From Pseudevernia furfuracea (Eukaryota > Ascomycota > Lecanoromycetes > Lecanorales > Parmeliaceae), in contig JAIUPT010000041.1 of the NCBI GenBank assembly GCA_022315425.1, positions 1,054,001-1,118,000 on the forward strand: a DNA stretch of 64,000 bases, read 5' to 3'. The translations under genes were made by a program, and so were the position numbers. Under the pieces are notes generated by a model that made no database searches, was not told where the DNA came from, and saw only the letters and a list, made by a program, of their open reading frames with translations. Below are positions 32,807 through 44,162 of the stretch, one piece after another; positions within the stretch are counted from its first letter, which is position 1; each line of letters opens with the position of its first letter.

Positions 32807-33093
32807 CAATGGTGCATGGAAAGCCAGTCCAAGGATTCAAGGTTGTCCAGCACTGGTGGAAGGAGTTGTTGAAGAGTGAATTTGGCTGGGTCAATCCCGA
32901 TGCTGGCTCGTTCACAATGCCTGGTCGGGTTATGGTGATTTCTTATGATGGAAAAACTGCAGCATTCGTGGCGGCTACTCTCCGGCTACAAGGTATCGTT
33001 TCCTATAGCATCATGGGCGGATTGCCCGGGATGCTTCAAGATTGCGAAGGCTGTGGCCGTTGGAAAAGAGATGATTGGGTATTGGTAGACTGA
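32551..33093 (+). CDS. Rhodanese-like domain protein or fragment
   Basis: An open frame of about 180 codons ends at TGA 33091-33093. It shows the first half of a rhodanese fold (ELILLDLRSSQDFYLGHMCG, then SINAPI) and the second half (RVMVISYDGKTAAFVAATLR, then GIVSYSIMGGLPGML). At the place of the sulfur-accepting Cys loop the sequence reads SYDGKTA, so the catalytic Cys is absent. No ATG lies at the frame's beginning; the first is at about 32614 (MSILYGRDW). The sequence just before it, CTGACATCCTACTTTAG, looks like a branch point plus 3' splice site, so this may be the last exon of a larger gene whose front has been replaced by the MFS piece. In some fungal enzymes such domains sit at the C-terminus of PLP-dependent sulfur enzymes. 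Confidence 0.6.
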   Translation, partial: GPLAVPNRKGQHNWEISPHETMSILYGRDWINQTVPLFSRAVCDGSVSEKFSSHPPELILLDLRSSQDFYLGHMCGSINAPIADLTMVHGKPVQGFKVVQHWWKELLKSEFGWVNPDAGSFTMPGRVMVISYDGKTAAFVAATLRLQGIVSYSIMGGLPGMLQDCEGCGRWKRDDWVLVD

Positions 33094-33818
33094 TACGAAT
33101 CCCCATAAATTCCTAAACTTACTATAAGGTAAGGTAGGGTAAGATGCTCGGATCTTAGATTAAAAGTCATGCCACGCTAGGGTTCCCGCGTTGTTAGTTC
33201 CTCAATTTTTCTGCCCGGCTGATGGCAAGGATAACCGACCTCTCACGTCAGACATGCCTTGATCTAGAAGCAGCGTGCGGTCACACAAATCGATCGGCAT
33301 TAGGATCTGCAGGAATGGCAACATACCTTGTGCTTATGCGAATCTACCCTCCAGTCTCGCTAAGAATGGGACGGTAAGCGGCCGGCGGTACTCCATGGGG
33401 AAGATCCTTCAGCTTTCGCGACCCATACATTCTCACTAGTCCTCATGAAATGTTTACATCAAAGGGAAAAATCGATGAAGGATTACGGATCGATAGTATA
33501 TCATTATGCGGTGAGATGATGAAGGAAGTAAAGAATTCACTCATAATGGCCCATGGCTCAGACGGAATACGAGATGAGTCACCAGAGGCCTTGTGCGTTG
33601 CTTTTGCCCCTAAATCTGGCCTCAGACCTGTCTTACTTGAGCGCTATCGATAATCACAGAATCTTCAGAGACGAGACTACGCCAAGGTTTCCGGCCGTGA
33701 CGAGTTCCCGGTCTTCGCATCGTAATTCTTACGGCTTTACTGGACCGGACTTTTCGAGTAATCTCATATATTTTGGAGGTCATAACGAAATCAAAAACCC
33801 ACTTTCACTCAAGCCGCG

Positions 33819-35535
33819 ATGCCTGGGGAAGCCTTTCTGTCTCCTCACGAGATTGCAGAGACCTACGTCGTTCAAAAATTTGGTGGTACAAGCGTCGGCA
33901 AATTTGCTCTGAACATTGTTGATGATATCGTGAGGTCAGTCAGTCCGTCGACAGCATTCACAGTGGTTGGGAGTATTAACCTTCACAGGCCAACTGCATC
34001 CGTTGGCAAAGTTGTGGTAGTATGCTCAGCTCGCAGCAGTAGCTCTAAAATTGAGGGAACCACGAATAGGTAATTTCAACCGATGTCAAATTCCCACTAC
34101 AAATCTAACACCTACATGCTCAGGCTCCTTCGAGCATGCAGAGAGATTCGGCATTCTGAATCGTCGCGTTACGTCTCGGTCGTCCGAAGATGTCAGACCG
34201 AGGAGACACAGGTGGCGCAAAATTACATCGCGTCGCCTGAGATTGTGAGTCGCTTAGTGGGAAGAATTGAGGAAGAATGCACGCAGGTGATCCACCTTCT
34301 GGCGGCAATGCAGATCCTTGGTGAGTCAACACCAAGGTCTGTAGACAAGATTGTCAGTATGGGAGAGAAGCTCAGCTGTTTCTTTTTGTCGGCCCTCTTA
34401 CAGGACCGGGGTGTCATGTCCGATTACATTGATCTGTCCGACGTAATCGACCCTAAGCCCGGTACCCAATTGAATCAGGCCTTTTATGATGCGCTGGCGG
34501 CAACAATAGGAAATAGGGTACTAGCGTGCAAAGAAAAGGTCGTGGTAGTGACTGGGTACTTTGGAGCCGTTCCAGGAGGGCTTTTGGACGCTATAGGCCG
34601 TGGATATAGTGATATCTGCGCTGCATTAGTAGCAGTCGGTGTTGGGGCGGCTGAGCTGCAGATCTGGAAGGAAGTCGATGGAATATTCACAGCAGACCCG
34701 AGAAAAGTCCATACCGCCAGCCTTATCACGGCAATCACTGCCGCTGAGGTTTCAGAACTAGGCTATTTCGGTTCCGAAGTCGTACACCCACTGGCAATGG
34801 AGCAAGTCATGCGTGCCAGAATTTCAATCCGCGTCAAGAACGTCACCACTCCAAGCGGGTGTGGTACTGTCGTTTATGCCGACAGCTCTTCTGCCAAACC
34901 TCGAGATCTACTAGGTCGATCAACCAAGGGTGGAAGCAGTGAAAACTCGAGCGCGCTCCCAAATATTTGGATTCCCAAGAGGCCAACAGCAATAACAGTC
35001 AAAGGAGAAGTCCTTGTCATCAATGTCCGCTCCAATAAGCGGTTAGTGTCTCACGACTTTCTTGTCAAAGTTTTCTACGTGCTCGATAAATGGAAGCTGA
35101 TTATTGACCTGATCTCGTCGAGTCAGGTTGAGATGTCCATGGCCATTCATTGTGATGGTACTCTGCTGACCGTCCGAGGGGAAAACGGTGATCAAGTCAT
35201 CGACCAAGATATTTGCGGCGCCATTGACGACCTGAAGGCTCACGGAGCTGTAAGCCTGACCTCCAGAATGGCCATCTTGAGCCTCGTCGGGAAAGAGATG
35301 AGGAACACGACAGGTATGGCGGGGTACATGTTTTCCACGTTGGGGCAGTCGGGCGTCAATGTCGAAATGATATCACAAGGTATGTGGCCTAGTATATCAC
35401 TTTCTTCATAAACCTATCTAACGAGTCTGATCTCTGGTAGGAGCAAGCGAAATCAACATCTCTTGCGTAATCGATGAGCGAGATGCTGACCGGGCCATCA
35501 ACATTCTACACGCGGCTCTCTTTCCTTTTCCCTGA
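33819..35535 (+). CDS. Aspartokinase (aspartate kinase), four exons
   Basis: Phosphorylates L-aspartate, the first step toward threonine, methionine and (in bacteria and plants) lysine; cytosolic. Exons are 33819-33934, 33989-34069, 34124-35379 and 35441-35535, giving 515 aa, a normal fungal length. Introns are 54, 54 and 61 bp with clean GT/AG ends. Seen in order: the N-terminal KFGGTSVG, CSARSS with GTTNRLLRA across intron 2, the kinase core GYFGAVPGGLLDAIGRGYSD, WKEVDGIFTADPRKV, GYFGSEVVHP, and two ACT regulatory domains ending MISQGASEINISCVIDERDA across intron 3. All catalytic motifs are present, so it should be active and probably feedback-regulated. It may be the single housekeeping copy or a paralogue tied to the neighbouring rhodanese/MFS pieces; the sequence does not decide. 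Confidence 0.93.
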
Positions 35536-38500
35536 TTTGCGACCCAGTGCTAGCACGAGTAAGTTTCCGCCCCCACCTGGGGTTCAATTTTGGATTCGGA
35601 CCAAATCTAGAGGCGTTGTGCTGGGGAACGGGTCTTTCACCGAGGTACCTTGGTATATGAAGGTCGATTCTCAGCTGTGACAGCGAACACTGTGGGACTG
35701 AGCCAAATGGCAAGGTGGTGCACAAACTCTCAAATTAAACGACGAGACCAATCTTGTCAAAACATCGTCACGGGGAATGAAAAAAGAGCTCGGATTTTCC
35801 AAATCTTGGAAGATGCTGGAGTCCACAACTTTTACGGGTAGTAAAACACTTCATTCTCAGCATCGAAAGCGTATCGTGTAAGCCATCATTGGGACATGGT
35901 TCCAACCACATAATTGTCTCCAATAATAGATCCCGAATGCTCGAACGACTTTATTCACCATGGCCTGCTACAACAAATCCCCCCCCCCCTTCGCTTCTAA
36001 TCTGTCACTTATTATGTCTCAAGATACACTATCCAAAGTACGTTGCCAAATGTAATCGCCGTTAATTTAAGCGGACCGGTGGACTCATCCACATAGTTGG
36101 ACGGGCAACAGCATTGCCACCGAAGCTACCTTCATCCTCATTGACCACATCGGCCTGTCAGTGGACATACAGCGTCTCCAGGTGTAAAAGACTGCTGTGT
36201 AGATATCAATCACTTTTCACTGTGTAGCCCTGATTCGCGGGCTGTCAAAATGTTGCAGGAACTCTGTCAGCCAAGCACTGCACACAATTAATACCCCTCC
36301 CATCTCAATCAGAGACAGCAAAAAATGCGTCCGACCAACGATACGAGTGCACGCGCCGACTAGCTTATATAATTTCCGTCTCCGCAGAATGACTTGCTCA
36401 TCCTATCTTTGCGTCGCTGGTCACTCAGGTATGGCGCGTTTGTTGATGGGGTAATGGCCTGCTACGTTAGGCCTTCCTGTTTCCCAAAGCCCGGCAAACA
36501 TTCTCTCAGCCTCGCTCGCGGGGTCATTCCAGTCGTCGGCCCGTTTGCGAACGTAGAGCTGTGAGGACCCTTCATTCCGGTCCACCCTGATCCTAAGGTC
36601 TGACCGCTTTGTGACCACGGGCGATAAGGCCATCGCGGTCAGTGTCCAACAAGGCGTGACAAGCTGGAAAACGGGAACTGCCGCGGCGATGCCTATGAAC
36701 GCTTTGGGTTTCTCGCGGCGTCTCGCAACTTTGGACGGTATTTCCATCCAAAGTCGACTCGATCCGTTGAAACCGTTTTCAACCGCTTCCCGCCGGTAAA
36801 TGATGACAAAACCTCACACGCACTTTATTCTTCTCAAGCGCCTTGTCCGGAATTTTTTCATATGCCGTGCCGTCCAGTGCTGAAGTCGAAGACAACATTC
36901 GGGCCGGACTCCGCGCACACTCGAGCCTCCACTTATAGAAGAAGGTTGTTATTCGCCCGTCCAACTCGCTCTCGCCAGGCCTGTCCACAAGCACGAATGA
37001 CAACTCATCCGTGGAGATGCCGTGAACGGGTTTCGAGGTAGTGGAGTGACATTTCTGGCTTGATGATGAGGTATGGAATTTGCAGCACGACTAAGCTGCT
37101 CACCCACGCGCACCCACAGAGCCGACTACACTGTTTTGCTTCAGACAGATTGCCGATCGATGTGCTGAATGAATATTTCCTCATAAGGATCTCGCTTACT
37201 ACTGATAGAATAAGCTCCAAGACGGCAAAGTGCAGAGTGAAAGATGAAAGCGGAAGCCTAGGGACGTGAAGATATCTACCAATGGCGCTATTTTTCTCTA
37301 AGCTCTGGTGATATGTTGCTCCTCCCTAGAAGACGAAACGGTAGACTCCACCACATGGTCGGATGGCAGAAGCACAACCACGGGGGTTGTCTTCATCACA
37401 GCTGACGATAATGGCGTGTCAGTGGACATACAGCCTTTCATATTATTCAAGAGATTAAACTCATCTGATTGTAGTCTCTTTTGGTCACTATTCTCCGCTT
37501 TTGTCAACGTCAATCATGCTCACTCCGTAGTCCTGATTTCTCACACCATACGGACCACCAGAGGCTGTAGGAACTCTGTCAGCCCTTTACTGCACATAAA
37601 ATCACAAACCCTAGCAAAACTAGAGACGGCAACAATATGTCTGATGAAAGATACGAGTGCGCGTGCCGGCCAGCTTGTAAAATCCATTCCTCGCGGAGCA
37701 GCTCGCTCATTGTAATCTTGTATCCGAAAAAAAGTCCTGCAACAGGACGTGAATTGAATCCAGGGTGTCGTGGATACTTCTACGGCTGAAGCCCAGGGGA
37801 CTGTGATCAGACCCAGCCTCATCCCGCTGTAGATACCGAAGCAGCCCGAAATACAGATCTCCAATGGTAGAGTCGCTGCTTCTCGAGGCGTAAGCAGATA
37901 TCGAGGCATAGTAATATTCAGTTCCAGGTATTCTGCAGCCCATGTCAGTTGAATAGCTGGATCATATTTCGCCATGCAAGCTCGTACATCCGAAAGACTA
38001 TCCTGCATTGCTCCTGTGAAGTACTGCGCCGCGATCGATGTGGCTTCCCAGGTCTATCCCGGCTGTAGGGCTAGGATTTCCGAATCGATAGGTACGCGGG
38101 TGAGAAGCTGAAGATTTCCAGCAGTAAGAAGCGGGGTACGCGGAACACGAATGCAATGAGTGAGCGAGCATGCAAAAGTTCCTGGTACCCTTTGAGCGGT
38201 GCTTGCTCGTACTACCCTACCAAAGCTAGAAGGGAAAGTCCATCCAGGGCGTTGTCACATTCTTCCGGCAGACGTATGTTGTATGGCGAGGCTACACATG
38301 ATATTGTTAAGCGTGCGCGACCAGCGAGAAAAATTGACGATCACACAGCTGTATAATCCCAATGGGCAATCATGAAAGCTATTTTCTCTGTTTAATCGCC
38401 TACAACGCTTCTGTCTCTCGTAGAGCCCTGCAGCTTTCTTTTCTTGCCTTCATGGAATTTTTGCGTTCCTTCCGCATGTATTGCAAATGTTTAGCCATAA

Positions 38501-38547
38501 GAGTTCTGCGTCTTATTTATTCGACCAAGACGCAAACAATAACGCGC
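35536..38547. other. Gene-poor 3-kb stretch with a diverged duplication
   Basis: No confidently recognised gene. Two segments in the same orientation, about 36100-36400 and 37370-37710, share several anchors in the same order (TGTCAGTGGACATACAG, GGAACTCTGTCAGCC, GATACGAGTGC). They flank the possible small gene at 36421-37003. The longer copy overlaps a minus-strand open frame (37541-38008) that I cannot assign. A C-run of ten bases occurs at about 35981-35990. Confidence 0.55.
36421..37003 (-). CDS. Possible small two-exon protein, unrecognised
   Basis: Two minus-strand open pieces look more protein-like than chance. One is 37003-36779 (SFVLVDRPGESELDGRITTF); the other is 36747-36421, with a hydrophobic stretch followed by RADDWNDPASEAERMFAGLW. 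A short intron using the GTGCGT at about 36822 could join them, but I could not fix the acceptor. No family is recognised. It could be a small lineage-specific gene, or a relic. It lies between the two copies of a diverged repeat. Confidence 0.3.
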
Positions 38548-39782
38548 TTAGACCTGGTCACTCGACACGTCGACTTCATTCCTGACATGTACTTTCCCCA
38601 TGGCAAGACCATCCTCAGTCAAGCTAGGTGCCTCATCGTCTGGCAGTGAGCCCTTCCATGCCCGCGAAGTAGCTGTTGATAATTCTACGCCGTCAGCCAG
38701 GTGTATGAAGCCGTCTCGGTTACCGGCCAACGCAGATCCAGAACCTTTGCTATTTGAGACTTGCGACTTAGATACTCGAAGACTCTTCGAGTATATACGC
38801 AGGAGGGTGGCTTTAGAGGCTAGCTTCTGTCGTATCAACTTGAAGAGGGGCATCGTGGTTGGAAGGCAAGCGCAAACGATGGCGGTATCCAGCTCGACTT
38901 CGCTCCAGAGAAGGAGAGAATCAGGATTCATGATGTTGATGATGTTGCCCACCGTTAGAATGTTCAAGCGAATAACGGCAGCTATAGTCGCACTGTAAGG
39001 TCGAATCACTTAGCTAAAGTCTGAATAAGGGTAGCCTGTTGAAACTTACAATGTACCGAAAGAAAATATCATGCTGAGTGCAATTTTTCTCTTCGGTTGT
39101 AATTGTAATCTCCAAACGACGGGCAAAGGGAGTAACAGTGTGAAAAGGTCAGTCACGATGATGGGTATCGAAAATGCTATGGACCAGATTCTACCGTTGA
39201 GACAATGGCCGTCCGGCTGTGTGACGTCCCAGTTATAGTCAACTGGAGTGCAAGACAAGATGGTGGTGAGCAAGACTGCGATCCACCAAACTGTTATGAT
39301 AGCGATAAGAACGAAGGTGGTGATGCGAAGTACATTGACTGGAAAGATGCGACGGTAAAATACGAGGATTGAGACTTTGACGAAGGCGGTGCCACTGTAA
39401 TAGGTATTTTGAAAGAGAAGAATAGCCTAGAAAGGTTAGGGATGGTGAGCATCATTGTTGGCGTCGAATTTTGTACATGTTTTTCGGTTCTCATAGTCTG
39501 AAAATCCGGGGCTCCATCGAAAATTTCGGAAACTCGCCAGAACACCGCGGCTGCTGTGGCCCATGCAAATAGCTAATACAATATTATTGATTGAATTCGT
39601 ACACTTTATGCAAGCCCACCTACCAATGCGATGATGACGAGAGCGTCATCCCACCAAAACTTGACGTCTGAGACTTTCCGTGACAAGAGCCGTAGTAATA
39701 CGACTACTGTAGCCAAAGAACAAAGTATTGCGGTCGTGTCTTGGGTTGATATTACCAATTTCTTATCTGGTTGTGAAGCCAT
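38548..39782 (-). CDS. Fungal rhodopsin-domain (Pth11-related) seven-TM membrane protein
   Basis: Exons on the minus strand: 39782-39624, 39572-39477, 39426-39050 and 38992-38548, giving 358 aa. Introns are 51, 50 and 57 bp. The start is the ATG at 39782 (MASQPDKKLV). Family hallmarks are TM1 (TAILCSLATVVVLLRLLSRK), the FWWDDALV motif before TM2, SGTAFVKVSILVFYRRIFP, the CTPVDYNWD extracellular segment, and a TM5 segment (PIIVTDLFTLLLPLPVVWRL). A hydrophilic tail of about 100 aa follows TM7. This very large Pezizomycotina family includes proteins of unknown ligand, sometimes located in or beside secondary-metabolite clusters. Acts in the plasma or internal membrane; a specific role cannot be given. 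Confidence 0.88.
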
Positions 39783-40660
39783 GCCCAAACATAACGATTT
39801 GTTACTTATGCAGTAGGGGCTCAGGATTTATTAAATGAACAGATTTGAATGGAGTACGATGACAGCCTTGTGTATCATTGCGGCGCACAACGCACATTTA
39901 CATCATTCACAAAAATCCTCTGTCCACCCTGCCGCCTTTCTCATGCTTGTCAGCAAATAGCGCATACGCAACGTACATAAGCTCGCAGACGGAGAACCTC
40001 AGAGGTACCTTCAGAAAATCTACCAAAACTGCTGCTTGGATGTCGACATCCTGCAGCCTGCTACCTCAAGCAGTCATGATCCACCACACTTTGCTGAAGT
40101 TGCTTGGCTGGTAAGTTAGATCCGATGTGGTCGAGCTCTTTTGGTTAATCACTTTGTTCACCGATGGCGCGACCATATCTACTACACTTCTAACGTGTTC
40201 TTAGGATACTCGTGTTGAATAATGTGGTATTGAGTGGACTGAAGAGTAGCAGCTACATAAGTGTGTGCCGCGCCAAGCCACTACTCTAGTGAAAGATCTT
40301 ACATGCCAATGTAACCTAGAAGGTCTCAGCGCACCATTGGCTACCAGACTTTTGCACGTTGCTGCGGTGATCGCATTGATATTGAGACAAAAGAGGTCTC
40401 AAGAAAGCGAGTTATCACATAACTCAAGGCCTTTCTCTTGGCCGAAAGATCTATTCCTTTTTTCGAGAGTTGTCCCTCAAACTCGCAGGTCTATCCCTCA
40501 ACTTGTCTTGAAACCCCTATTTCATGGTCGAACTTTTCAAAATCAAGGTCAACCCTATATATTTCATAAATCTGCACTTGGCATTGATCCATCTTGACAC
40601 CTGCAAACCCAATCTATAGAGTCTCTAGCGTGCAGAGGAAAGCAAACGCCACCGAGACAA
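39783..40660. other. Intergenic region
   Basis: No gene is seen. The plus-strand open frame 40265-40597 has no family resemblance and is treated as chance. Confidence 0.5.
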
Positions 40661-41227
40661 CTATCGCATACTAGTACAGGTGGCGAAGTAGATAGGGAGC
40701 AGACGGGATTCGGGCTCGAAGCGGCCGCGGTGGCGGGTGTAGATGGTGCCAACAAGGTCGTGAACCCAATGACCGGCGATTTCGGCGAGGATGGTTGCGA
40801 CGATGAGGGCGAAGTAGAAGAGGCCTGATTGAGATACGTGTTGGATGTGGGTGAGAGCGGGTGTTACTGGGGCACGGGAGAGGTACCTAAGTCCTTTATC
40901 GTTAAAGGCGTAGAGTTTGGGGTCGATGAGAAAGACAGATATTTGCGTATTGAGGTCTGTGATTTAGAAAAAGGTGAAGACGTAGTGGAGGAAGCTGAGG
41001 AAGACGGGGAGCTTGAAGACGACGACGAACGGCCGAAGTAATGCACGTCCGAAAGATGACCTTTGATGCCGAGTCTTCCATTGCTCAACGCCGATAAGGC
41101 GCAGCAGTCTTGATTTCCGCTTAGGCTGCTGAGTTACAGGGATCCGACGGTCATAGAACGTCTCGTCGACGAAGGCGAGGACTAGAAGCCAGCATACCGG
41201 CACCGTTTCGAGTTGTGGAGGATACAT
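40661..41227 (-). pseudogene. Broken MFS transporter fragment (central part)
   Basis: On the minus strand the frame starts inside the central loop of a fungal MFS transporter (VDETFYDRRIP, then SFGRALLRPFVVVFKLPVFL), typical of the cytoplasmic segment between TM6 and TM7. It meets an in-frame TAA at about 40964. The same frame continues past the stop with FYFALIVATILAEIAGHWVH and RGRFEPESRLLPIYFAT, which matches the TM8-TM9 region of the same family, then ends at a stop (40661-40663). TM1-TM6 and the last membrane segments are missing. An intron at the inner stop is possible but no frame-preserving pair was found. Confidence 0.75.
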
Positions 41228-41550
41228 TGGGACGAGTGTGAGACTTGTGTATTTTGAGTAAGAAACTCAGAACGGAACAGTTATATACACAGCTGTATAC
41301 AACCAGCAATCCTACAATTACTCTTCACCCGCGGCAGAGTACCATAGCATCGCCCCTTTTCTCGAGGTGAATCTCTGCTCCAAAAAATTATAGAGTTCGT
41401 AGCCTGGATGCGGTCGTTCTCTCCAACCATTTCCTTCAAATGATAGTGTTACAACGCATAGCAATTGTCCGTCGACCGCCAGTCGAGGGTTCAGTGTGTG
41501 CTGAGGTGAGATCCCGATCACGCATTCGTTCAGCCTTTGAGACCGCTGTG

Positions 41551-42747
41551 TTAGATGTGAGGTATGAAGCTCGACCACTGGACAGATTCGAAAGCACTGC
41601 GTGGCAGCGCACGCAGGCTTAGGAATATTTCCACAATCATGTAAATTCGGGTGAGGACGTAGATAGGGAGCATAACAAATAAGAGAAGCCCCACGAAACA
41701 GTTTGAGACCAAGGAAGGTACAAAAGTATCGTTAGCAACTAGTACACAAATGACGACACCCACCCCTGCAATCAAGCAATAGATCGAGCTTGCTCTCCAC
41801 ATCCATAGCTCCACATCTGAGGGGAGTGTGATATTCCACGATGCAACATGAATGGCCCCGAAGAGTGTAGGACATAGTCCAACTAGGCTTGCAATAATAA
41901 AATATAACGAGTCGTCGTCGCTATCCAAATCAGAGGATCGAAGCCAATGTCGACCAGCCCAGACGAGTTCCTTCCAGGTCTCCGATTCATAATAGGCACT
42001 CTTATAATCGTCTCTCACGAACTCCGAGATTGCTTCATCAGAACAGGTCATAATAATAGGTGAAGGACAAGCACGAGGTTTCTTCCACCAGGCTGCGTAG
42101 GAAAGCAAAGCACATGACACATAGGCGCATGTACTGACTTCCAGCAGAGTTATAGCTTGATGCTGACACAGTCGAGACACGACTTGAGTTACAAGCCACA
42201 AGGCTTGCCCACATGCAATGAGCTTGGTCAGTGTATCTGACTTGGCAAGGTCTTTGATTTGATCTCCGGTCAAGTCTTCGAGTTCAGAAATCCAATCTGA
42301 ATGAGTTGTTGTTGACTTGCCGTTGTTAGGAGAGTTTCGCATGGCTCTAATGACCTCGCTTCTTCGAAGCTGCAGATATCGTCCTGATGGCGATCTAATG
42401 CACACACCTCCCATGTCAAGGAAGAATTGATGGGTTAGAGTCCAATCTATTTGAGTTAGACGCTTCATACTTTTCTTTCCTTGCCAAGCATCTACCAAAT
42501 CCTTGAGAGCAGAAATGGCCAGGAACTCCGGGGCGATGACACCAACCAATGCTGTGCCGATACCGCTACGAACGATCCTCTGTCGCTTTGAAAGCGGTGA
42601 GTTTCCACGATATCTTGGAACTGGCAGATGGATCACCGTCCAGACACAGAGCAGTATCGTAGCGAGACAGCTCCACAGTATGTCGCTAGTACCACGTCCA
42701 CAATTTGTAGACACCCAGCCATGTACCAGCTCGTCATTTGCTGGCAT
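41551..42747 (-). CDS. Fungal integral membrane protein of unknown function (398 aa)
   Basis: One open frame of 398 aa. It opens with the family hallmark GWVSTNCGRGTSDILWSCLA, the first membrane segment ending CVWTVIHLPVP. Next comes a charged segment with APEFLAISALKDL. A cytoplasmic stretch of about 100 aa precedes more membrane segments, with several near the C-terminus (LYFIIASLVGLCPTLFG, SIYCLIAGVGVVICVLVA, CFVGLLLFVMLPIYVLTRIY). It ends in an SLRALPRSAFESVQWSSF-type tail and PHI, as is common for this family. The family is widespread in filamentous fungi with no assigned biochemical role. Both ends are intact and no intron is needed. Confidence 0.85.
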   Translation of the reverse strand: MPANDELVHGWVSTNCGRGTSDILWSCLATILLCVWTVIHLPVPRYRGNSPLSKRQRIVRSGIGTALVGVIAPEFLAISALKDLVDAWQGKKSMKRLTQIDWTLTHQFFLDMGGVCIRSPSGRYLQLRRSEVIRAMRNSPNNGKSTTTHSDWISELEDLTGDQIKDLAKSDTLTKLIACGQALWLVTQVVSRLCQHQAITLLEVSTCAYVSCALLSYAAWWKKPRACPSPIIMTCSDEAISEFVRDDYKSAYYESETWKELVWAGRHWLRSSDLDSDDDSLYFIIASLVGLCPTLFGAIHVASWNITLPSDVELWMWRASSIYCLIAGVGVVICVLVANDTFVPSLVSNCFVGLLLFVMLPIYVLTRIYMIVEIFLSLRALPRSAFESVQWSSFIPHI

Positions 42748-44150
42748 GATGGGACCCGACAGATTGATAGCGCTTGGAGTACACGTTGACCCAACGATGG
42801 TATACCAAGTGCTCGAGACTCAGATGCAGCTTGGGAGCGCAAGTACTCCAAAGAATACAATCACTGTGTTTGGGATATGTCGAATGCTACTACCAAAGAT
42901 CTAACACAGATGCTAGTACTATGTGTAGATTTTTGACCACGTCTTTCAAGCTGCAGCGAATTTGTCTCTCCGAGAAAGCAGCAGCCCGGAGTCTTTCCGT
43001 GCGGCATCCTCCTACTGGTGGGCTGGGCGCCGTATATGGGTGAATTTTCGTAGATGGTGGCGATGGTAAGCGGTTTTTGAACTCTAGCAGATAGTCAGAT
43101 TTGATGTGCACAGCTCAACGGTGGAGGAGAAGTCGTTACTGGGACGTACAAAGGAATTAGACCAGGCGGCGTCTGAAAGAGGTAGCTCGACCTCCCGTCC
43201 CGTACTGGCTTGATTGACTAAACAGGGGCATCTCGCAGGACTTGCTAGCAATGGAACAACAGAAGCAGCGGCGGGCTTGACGTAAAGCTCCTCGTTCAAT
43301 CAGAAAGTCAAGTAGGCTATCCAAGCGATCGCTGGTACACTTGGTGGCAACGAGTGGGATCGCAAAGCCAGAGGAGGAACGAAGCTCACGTTTCTGAAAG
43401 AATAACAGACGCGGACAGGAGGAAATACTGAAATGGCCGTCGGCGACATTATAAAAGCATGAATATCCGATTGGGTGGTCGGAGGGTCAGCTCGCGAGGC
43501 TGCGCCCCCGCCGACCCCACTCTCCTGCATTCGAAGGATGCAACCATATCCTATCATTACTGTTTACTTGCATGAAACAACGATTTGTCTGAGGACGTAG
43601 AAATCCTCCGTGTTTATGAGCGACAATACGTACATCCGAGTAACGATTCTTCATCGCGGTGACGTTGCCGGAATGCATGTAAGCCTAAGAATTGAGGCTA
43701 CGATTGCAGCATGACGAGGATCAAAGGCCCTACGGCTGAAAGAAGCACTTGAAGTCGAGACAGCCATGACGCTGTGCACTTGTATGCCACTTACTAGACA
43801 AACTGGAAGAAGGAGCTTTTCAGCATCAGAGGCACGAAGCGAAAAGGCTCGGCCGGCGCGGGTACTCCCTTGGCGCCACCAGCGCTGTAAATTGTAGGGG
43901 TAGTTGGGGAAGGCATCGAATTCTTGACACTGGATTAGAGGAAGATAGGGACTAAGATGGTGAAAGGTGAGAATCAATAACCACCACACGTAGTGAAAAA
44001 CAAAACCCCCTTACTTGGCCGTCGTCGATGACGATAAAAAGCTGGACTAAAGACGGTCAGACGTAGTATGAGGGATGTCGAAGCAAAATATAGTCTGTCC
44101 ATCTGATGATATCCACCTCATCATACCATTTTAGAAATCTGATTAAACCA
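42748..44150. other. Intergenic region without recognised genes
   Basis: Several short open frames occur on both strands (for example 43651-43989, minus), but none resembles a known family and none shows a coherent exon chain. A small or lineage-specific gene could be hidden here. Confidence 0.45.
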
Positions 44151-44162
44151 GATTTTCGATTC

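Noticed and set aside
43651..43989. 112-aa minus-strand frame as a gene
   Set aside because: No domain, no coherent neighbouring exon and no recognisable family.
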